In this document: one piece after another, positions 60,039-64,000 of the stretch
How the letters are laid out: every line of letters begins with the position of its first letter
How positions within the stretch are numbered: the stretch's first letter is position 1
Assembly: GCF_000429605.1 (NCBI RefSeq)
Contig: NZ_AUCE01000016.1
Location: 62,001 to 126,000 of the forward strand
DNA length: 64,000 nt
Direction: 5' to 3'
Source of the DNA: Azonexus hydrophilus DSM 23864
GTDB taxonomy: Bacteria > Pseudomonadota > Gammaproteobacteria > Burkholderiales > Rhodocyclaceae
Position numbers and translations under genes: made by a program
Notes under the pieces: model-generated
The model's database searches: none
What the model was told of the DNA's origin: nothing
What the model saw: only the letters and a program-made list of their open reading frames with translations

Positions 60039-61936
60039 CCGCAGCTGGCGGTCGGGCGGATGCTGCCGAGGTTGAGGGTGACACCCTTTTTCATCTTGCC
60101 GATCACGTGCATTTCGCAGGCTTTGCAGTCGAACTTGAGGATCAGCTTTTCGTTACCGTTGATCAGCGTCATCGGGTCCGGCTTCAAGTGCTTCACCTCC
60201 TTCGGACAGAGGTTGAAACTATAGCGCAGGCAGTGGCGGGTGATCATCAGCGAAACCATGCCCTTTTCGTTGCCGGCCTCGTAGGCCTCGTCGATCAGCC
60301 GTACGCCGTGCTTCTCGTAGAAGGCGCGGGCCTTGCTGTTGAAGACGTTGCCGAGGTAGGTCAGTTCGTCCTGCGGATAGGGCACCGGGTCGGCTGCCGG
60401 CGCCGCGCGCGGTGGGCGCGGATGGCTGGCGATCCGGGCGGCTTCGAGTTTCTCGGCCGCTTCGCGGCGCAGCGCGTTGATCGCGCCGACCGGCAGGAAC
60501 CAGGCCTGGCTCAGTTGCAGCTCGACGGCTTCGGCGACGAACATCGTGTTGCCGAACTTGCCGAGATTTTCCTTCAGCTTGGCCAGCGCGGCCTCCGGGT
60601 TCTGCGCCAGTTCGCGGCCGATCCGCTCGTCGCGGGGCAAGGTGACGGAAACGCTGACCTGGTCTTCGTCGCTCAGCGTCAGCACGAAAGCGTCGGCCTG
60701 CTCGACGAATACTGCCTTGATGCTGACGCGCCGGTCGGCTGAATCCTTTTCCAGCGCGCGCTCGAATTCCTGGTCGCGGTTGCGGAACAGGGTGGTGCCT
60801 TCGCTCAAGTCGGCCGGGATTTCCATCGGGAAGAGTTTCTTGCCCTCGACCCGGTTGATGCGCATCCCCTGCACGTCGCCGTGGGCGTCGTGGAAGCAGA
60901 CGCCGTCGCCGTTGTGGAAGGTTTCGCCGGTGTTGACCGTGAGCCAGCCATCGCCGATCTCTTCCACCTCGCCAATCGGCTCGCCGACGAAGGCCGGCGA
61001 ATCGAAAGCGCCGATGTCGTCCTGGCGGTCGTTGGCAAAATAATCGGTATAGCCGCGGTTGAAGGTCTTTTCCGGCTGCGGCGTGAAGGTGAAGGTCGAA
61101 TGGCCGCTGGCAGCGCGCACGTAGCGCGGGTCGGCGGCGATGATTTCATCGAGCAGCGTGCGGTAATGCGCGGTGATGTTCTTGACGTAGGACAGGTCCT
61201 TCAAGCGGCCCTCAATCTTGAACGAGGAGACGCCGGCCTCGACCAGCGCGCGCAGGTTGTCGGACTGGTTGTTGTCCTTCATCGACAGCAGGTGCTGGTT
61301 CTCGGTGATCGTCTTGCCCTTGTCGTCGACCAGCGTGTACGGCAGCCGGCAGGCCTGCGAACACTCGCCGCGATTGGCGCTGCGGCCGGTGTGGGCGTGG
61401 CTGATGAAGCACTGTCCGGAATAAGCGACACAGAGCGCGCCATGGACAAAGTACTCGAGCGCCAGCGTCGTCGCGTCGGCCACCTGGCGGACTTCGGCGA
61501 TGCTCATTTCGCGCGCCAGGACGATCTGCGAGAAGCCGGCATCTTCCAGGAACCTGGCCTTGGCCGGGTTGCGGATGTCGGTCTGGGTGCTGGCGTGGAG
61601 CTGGATCGGCGGCAGATCCAGTTCGAGCAGGCCCATGTCCTGGATGATCAGCGCGTCGACGCCGGCGTCGTACAACTGCCAGGCCAGTTGCCGGCTGTCT
61701 TCGAGCTCGTCGTCGTGCAGGATGGTGTTCAGCGCAACGAAGACCTTGGCCCGGAAACGGTGGGCGAAATCGCACAGGCGTCGGATTTCGGCGACATCGT
61801 TACCGGCGCCGTAACGGGCGCCAAAAGCCGGTCCGCCGATGTACACGGCATCGGCGCCATGCTTGATGGCTTCGATGCCGAAATCGGCGTTTTTGGCCGG
61901 AGCCAGGAGTTCTAGGGGGTGCTGGATTCGCGTCAT
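60035..61936 (-). CDS. rlhA: 23S rRNA 5-hydroxycytidine C2501 synthase RlhA (U32 peptidase family)
   Basis: A 633-residue protein resembling E. coli RlhA over its length. The N-terminal LELLAPAKNADFGIEAIKHGADAVYIGGP starts the U32 barrel. The Fe-S Cys are in HGALCVAYSGQCFIS, and GECSQACRLPYTL, with the RSANRG stretch between them. The C-terminal DUF3656 part has GNVFNSKARAFYEKHG, HCLRYSFNLCPKEVK and KFDCKACEMHVIGK. RlhA hydroxylates C2501 of 23S rRNA. ATG at 61936, followed by the coupled zinc-ribbon gene. Confidence 0.92.
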   Translation of the reverse strand: MTRIQHPLELLAPAKNADFGIEAIKHGADAVYIGGPAFGARYGAGNDVAEIRRLCDFAHRFRAKVFVALNTILHDDELEDSRQLAWQLYDAGVDALIIQDMGLLELDLPPIQLHASTQTDIRNPAKARFLEDAGFSQIVLAREMSIAEVRQVADATTLALEYFVHGALCVAYSGQCFISHAHTGRSANRGECSQACRLPYTLVDDKGKTITENQHLLSMKDNNQSDNLRALVEAGVSSFKIEGRLKDLSYVKNITAHYRTLLDEIIAADPRYVRAASGHSTFTFTPQPEKTFNRGYTDYFANDRQDDIGAFDSPAFVGEPIGEVEEIGDGWLTVNTGETFHNGDGVCFHDAHGDVQGMRINRVEGKKLFPMEIPADLSEGTTLFRNRDQEFERALEKDSADRRVSIKAVFVEQADAFVLTLSDEDQVSVSVTLPRDERIGRELAQNPEAALAKLKENLGKFGNTMFVAEAVELQLSQAWFLPVGAINALRREAAEKLEAARIASHPRPPRAAPAADPVPYPQDELTYLGNVFNSKARAFYEKHGVRLIDEAYEAGNEKGMVSLMITRHCLRYSFNLCPKEVKHLKPDPMTLINGNEKLILKFDCKACEMHVIGKMKKGVTLNLGSIRPTASCG

Positions 61937-61942
61937 GGCGCC

Positions 61943-62764
61943 TTAGTAGGTAAAACGGGGGGCAAGTTCCTCGATATTGAACTCGCGCAGGATCGCCTCG
62001 GCACGCTCGCGGGCGTTGCGGCGCGGCTTGCCGCGCTGGCTGGCGATGATCAGCTCGTTCTTCATCGAATGTTCCCAGCCGACCAGTTCGGTGACGGTGA
62101 CGTCGTAGCCGTGGGATTCCAGCAACAGGCAGCGCAGCACATTGGTCAGGTGGCTACCCAGTTCGCGGGTATGGATCGGGTGCCGCCACAGTTCGGCCAG
62201 CGGCGTCTGGGCCAGCGATTCGGCCTTGCGGGCGCGCATCGTTGCCGCGACTTCGGCCTGGCAGCAGGGCACCAGCACGATGTGTTTGGCCTGTCGTGTC
62301 AAAGCGAAACGAATGGCGTCGTCGGTCGCCGTATTGCAGGCATGCAGGGCGGTAACGACATCGACGACGGCCGGCAGCGCGTCCGAGGTCATCGATTCCT
62401 CGACCGTGCAGGCGAGAAAGCGCATGCGCGGGAAGTCCAGCCGGGCGGCCAGTTCGCGCGATTTGTCGACCAGTTCGGCACGCGTTTCGATGCCGACGAC
62501 CTCTCCGCTGGCACGGGTCTTGATATAGAGATCGTAGAGGATGAAGCCGAGGTAAGACTTGCCGGCACCATGATCGACCAGGGTTTCCATGCCATCGAGC
62601 AGGGGCTCGATGAACTGGGCGAGATGGTAGACCTGCTTGAGCTTGCGCCGGCTGTCCTGGTTGAGCTTGCCGTCGCGCGTCAGGATATGCAGTTCCTTGA
62701 GCAGTTCGATCGACTGCCCGGGGCGGATTTCCGGGATCGTGGCGGGCGGGTTCTGTTTTTTCAT
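61943..62764 (-). CDS. SAM-dependent methyltransferase (Methyltransf_32-like)
   Basis: A 273-residue protein. Its SAM motif is LVDHGAGKSYLGFILYDLY, followed by VVGIETRAELVDKS, then the conserved VTALHACNTATDDAIRFAL. VLVPCCQAEVA follows. This order fits the Methyltransf_32 / RRNAD1-like family, whose substrates are largely unknown. The start is ATG at 62764; another in-frame ATG at 62785 is possible and neither has a good ribosome binding site. It is seven bases upstream of rlhA and probably cotranscribed. Confidence 0.82.
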   Translation of the reverse strand: MKKQNPPATIPEIRPGQSIELLKELHILTRDGKLNQDSRRKLKQVYHLAQFIEPLLDGMETLVDHGAGKSYLGFILYDLYIKTRASGEVVGIETRAELVDKSRELAARLDFPRMRFLACTVEESMTSDALPAVVDVVTALHACNTATDDAIRFALTRQAKHIVLVPCCQAEVAATMRARKAESLAQTPLAELWRHPIHTRELGSHLTNVLRCLLLESHGYDVTVTELVGWEHSMKNELIIASQRGKPRRNARERAEAILREFNIEELAPRFTY

Positions 62765-62873
62765 GGGCGCAATTATCGCATTCAAACTTCTATCACTTTC
62801 GTGTCAACCGAATGGCGATGGCGTCGTTATTGCAATCATGGTGTAGATGCACCGTAATCTCACGGAGACACGA

Positions 62874-63152
62874 ATGGGCAGTCTGAGCAACGAATCCTTC
62901 GAGCAATTTCTGGATTCCCTGAAAAAGGCAGGTATCTCGATTTCCAATGAAGCCCAGTTGCGCGAGCGATTGGCCGAAGCGCAGCGCTGGCGTTATGCTT
63001 TCCAGACGCTGGCCGCCAACGGCAAGAGCATCGGCATCTGTTTCGAAGACCAGTCCGCCGGCAGCAACAGCGCCGAGATCGAACGGGCCTTCGCTGAATT
63101 CCAGTTATCTGAAAGAAGCAAGGCGGTTTTCTCCGCCAGCCTCAAGCACTGA
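62874..63152 (+). CDS. small hypothetical protein
   Basis: A 92-residue ORF, MGSLSNESFEQFLDSLKKAGI and onwards, with alternating charged and hydrophobic residues in a probable helical fold. The segment SISNEAQLRERLAEAQRWRYAF is likely a helix. GGAG stands seven bases before the ATG at 62874, supporting translation. An earlier in-frame ATG at 62847 has no ribosome binding site. The family is not recognised. It is divergent from the methyltransferase and convergent with ettA. Confidence 0.6.
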   Translation: MGSLSNESFEQFLDSLKKAGISISNEAQLRERLAEAQRWRYAFQTLAANGKSIGICFEDQSAGSNSAEIERAFAEFQLSERSKAVFSASLKH

Positions 63153-63192
63153 GTTTCGCTGTTCCGCGAAAAGCGGGGCAGGAAAATGAAAG

Positions 63193-63223
63193 ACGGGCGC
63201 CGAAATGGCGCCCGTTCTGTTTT
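63193..63223. terminator. terminator between the small ORF and ettA
   Basis: ACGGGCGCC, loop GAAAT, GGCGCCCGT, then TCTGTTTTG. The stem is strong, the T-rich tail moderate. It can serve the small gene and, on the other strand, ettA. Confidence 0.75.
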
Positions 63224-63234
63224 GCAGATTGCGC

Positions 63235-64000
63235 TTAGCGCGTGATCGGCTTGTAGCGGATACGCTTGGGCTTGGCGCCTTCTTCGCCCAGACGACGGCG
63301 CTTGTCCTCTTCGTATTCCTGGTAGTTACCCGGGAAGAAGGTCCATTGCGACTCGCCTTCGGCGGCCAGGATGTGCGTGCAGATGCGGTCGAGGAACCAG
63401 CGGTCGTGGGAGATGACCATGGCGCAGCCGGGGAATTCGAGCAGGGCGTCTTCCAGCGCGCGCAGGGTTTCCACGTCGAGGTCGTTGGACGGTTCGTCGA
63501 GCAGCAGGACGTTGCCGCCGGACATCAGCGTCTTGGCTAGGTGCAGACGACCGCGCTCGCCGCCGGACAGGTTGCCGACCAGCTTGCCCTGATCGCCGCC
63601 CTTGAAGTTGAAGCGGCCGATGTAGGCGCGGCTGGGCATTTCGAACTTGCCGATCTGCAGGATGTCGCTGCCCTGGGCCAGTTCGTCGAACACCGTCTTC
63701 GAACCGTCGAGGCAGTCGCGCGACTGGTCGACGTAGGCCAGCTTGACCGTCTGACCGATCTTCACTTCGCCCGAATCCGGCTGTTGCTGACCGGTGATCA
63801 TCTTGAACAGCGTCGATTTACCGGCACCGTTCGGGCCGATGATGCCGACGATGGCGCCGGGCGGGATGGTGAAGCTGACGTTGTCCATCAGCAACTTGTC
63901 GCCGAAGCACTTGCTGACGTTGTTGAATTCGATGACCTGATCGCCCAGGCGCTCGCCGACCGGAATGAAAATTTCCTGGGTCTCGTTGCGCTTCTGGTAC
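63235..64000 (-). CDS. ettA: energy-dependent translational throttle protein EttA (partial)
   Basis: The C-terminal 255 or so residues of an ABC-F ATPase. The open frame runs off the window edge; reading the last 100 bases gives [20 protein letters not shown] in frame, so the ATG at 63894 is internal. Walker A is GPNGAGKST, the signature [15 protein letters not shown], Walker [16 protein letters not shown] and the switch His in [11 protein letters not shown]. The C-terminal [10 protein letters not shown] is typical of EttA, which gates the ribosomal E site in response to ADP/ATP. The N-terminal ABC domain lies outside. Confidence 0.93.
   Translation of the reverse strand, partial: YQKRNETQEIFIPVGERLGDQVIEFNNVSKCFGDKLLMDNVSFTIPPGAIVGIIGPNGAGKSTLFKMITGQQQPDSGEVKIGQTVKLAYVDQSRDCLDGSKTVFDELAQGSDILQIGKFEMPSRAYIGRFNFKGGDQGKLVGNLSGGERGRLHLAKTLMSGGNVLLLDEPSNDLDVETLRALEDALLEFPGCAMVISHDRWFLDRICTHILAAEGESQWTFFPGNYQEYEEDKRRRLGEEGAKPKRIRYKPITR

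Noticed and set aside
63892..63894. ATG as the start of ettA
   Set aside because: The reading frame continues without a stop to the window edge, with the family-typical linker sequence YQKRNETQ, so the gene is partial.
1..64000. CRISPR arrays, insertion sequences, prophage or integrase genes
   Set aside because: No regularly spaced repeats, transposase or integrase motifs were seen anywhere; repeats found are terminators or short palindromes.

Overview
The window is chromosomal DNA with high GC content from a betaproteobacterium, most likely a Rhodocyclales/Azonexaceae member (Dechloromonas-like). This placement rests on recognised protein families and gene order, not on a database search. 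The evidence is a TCA cluster of mdh, GntR, sdhCDAB, sdhE, gltA, sucA, sucB and lpd, a class I PHA synthase with a phasin, HpnC/D/E squalene genes, a NIT-type sensor, and intrinsic terminators between most transcription units. I see no insertion sequence, prophage, integrase or CRISPR array. Coding density is very high and no stretch of 300 bases lacks a gene.

Layout. 1-3.3 kb: CBS-domain protein, TruC, a CitE-like lyase and malate dehydrogenase. 3.5-15 kb: a GntR/UTRA regulator with a perfect 16-bp palindrome upstream, then succinate dehydrogenase with its flavinylation factor, citrate synthase and the 2-oxoglutarate dehydrogenase complex. 15-17 kb: zapE and a secretin-like exported protein. 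17-18.1 kb: a topAI(yjhX)-yjhQ pair behind a structured leader that contains a short upstream ORF. 18.2-26 kb: metY, mnmC, lysS, a membrane transporter-like protein, a cupin, and prfB with its +1 programmed frameshift. 26-30.6 kb: a signalling block with a sigma-54-type promoter, an MCP without a periplasmic domain, a NIT-like membrane protein and a PAS-PAS-GGDEF-EAL protein. 30.7-38.2 kb: a hydrolase, small proteins, a cold-shock/Excalibur fusion, recJ with its RpfE-like partner, and a hybrid histidine kinase. 38.4-43.6 kb: uracil salvage (upp, uraA), an MFS exporter, nudC and a LysR regulator. 43.7-48.7 kb: a PatZ-type protein acetyltransferase, OsmC, a methyltransferase, the TesA esterase and a YbbA-type ATPase. 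48.9-54.2 kb: phaC, histidine kinase, HD-GYP response regulator, phasin. 54.3-57.1 kb: hpnE, hpnD, hpnC. 57.2-64 kb: tRNA-Leu(UAG), small exported and zinc proteins, yaeQ, an OmpA-like protein, rlhA, a methyltransferase and the partial ettA.

Main points of interest. (1) The leader before topAI folds on paper into a 14-bp closing helix. Its 3' arm abuts the topAI start and its 5' arm is the body of an 8-codon ORF, the geometry expected of ribosome-stalling control. (2) Two signalling genes, one a predicted c-di-GMP phosphodiesterase, sit between the PHA synthase and phasin genes. (3) A sigma-54 promoter drives a chemoreceptor/NIT pair that looks like a split receptor. (4) The palindrome at the head of the TCA cluster is a candidate operator for the adjacent GntR protein.
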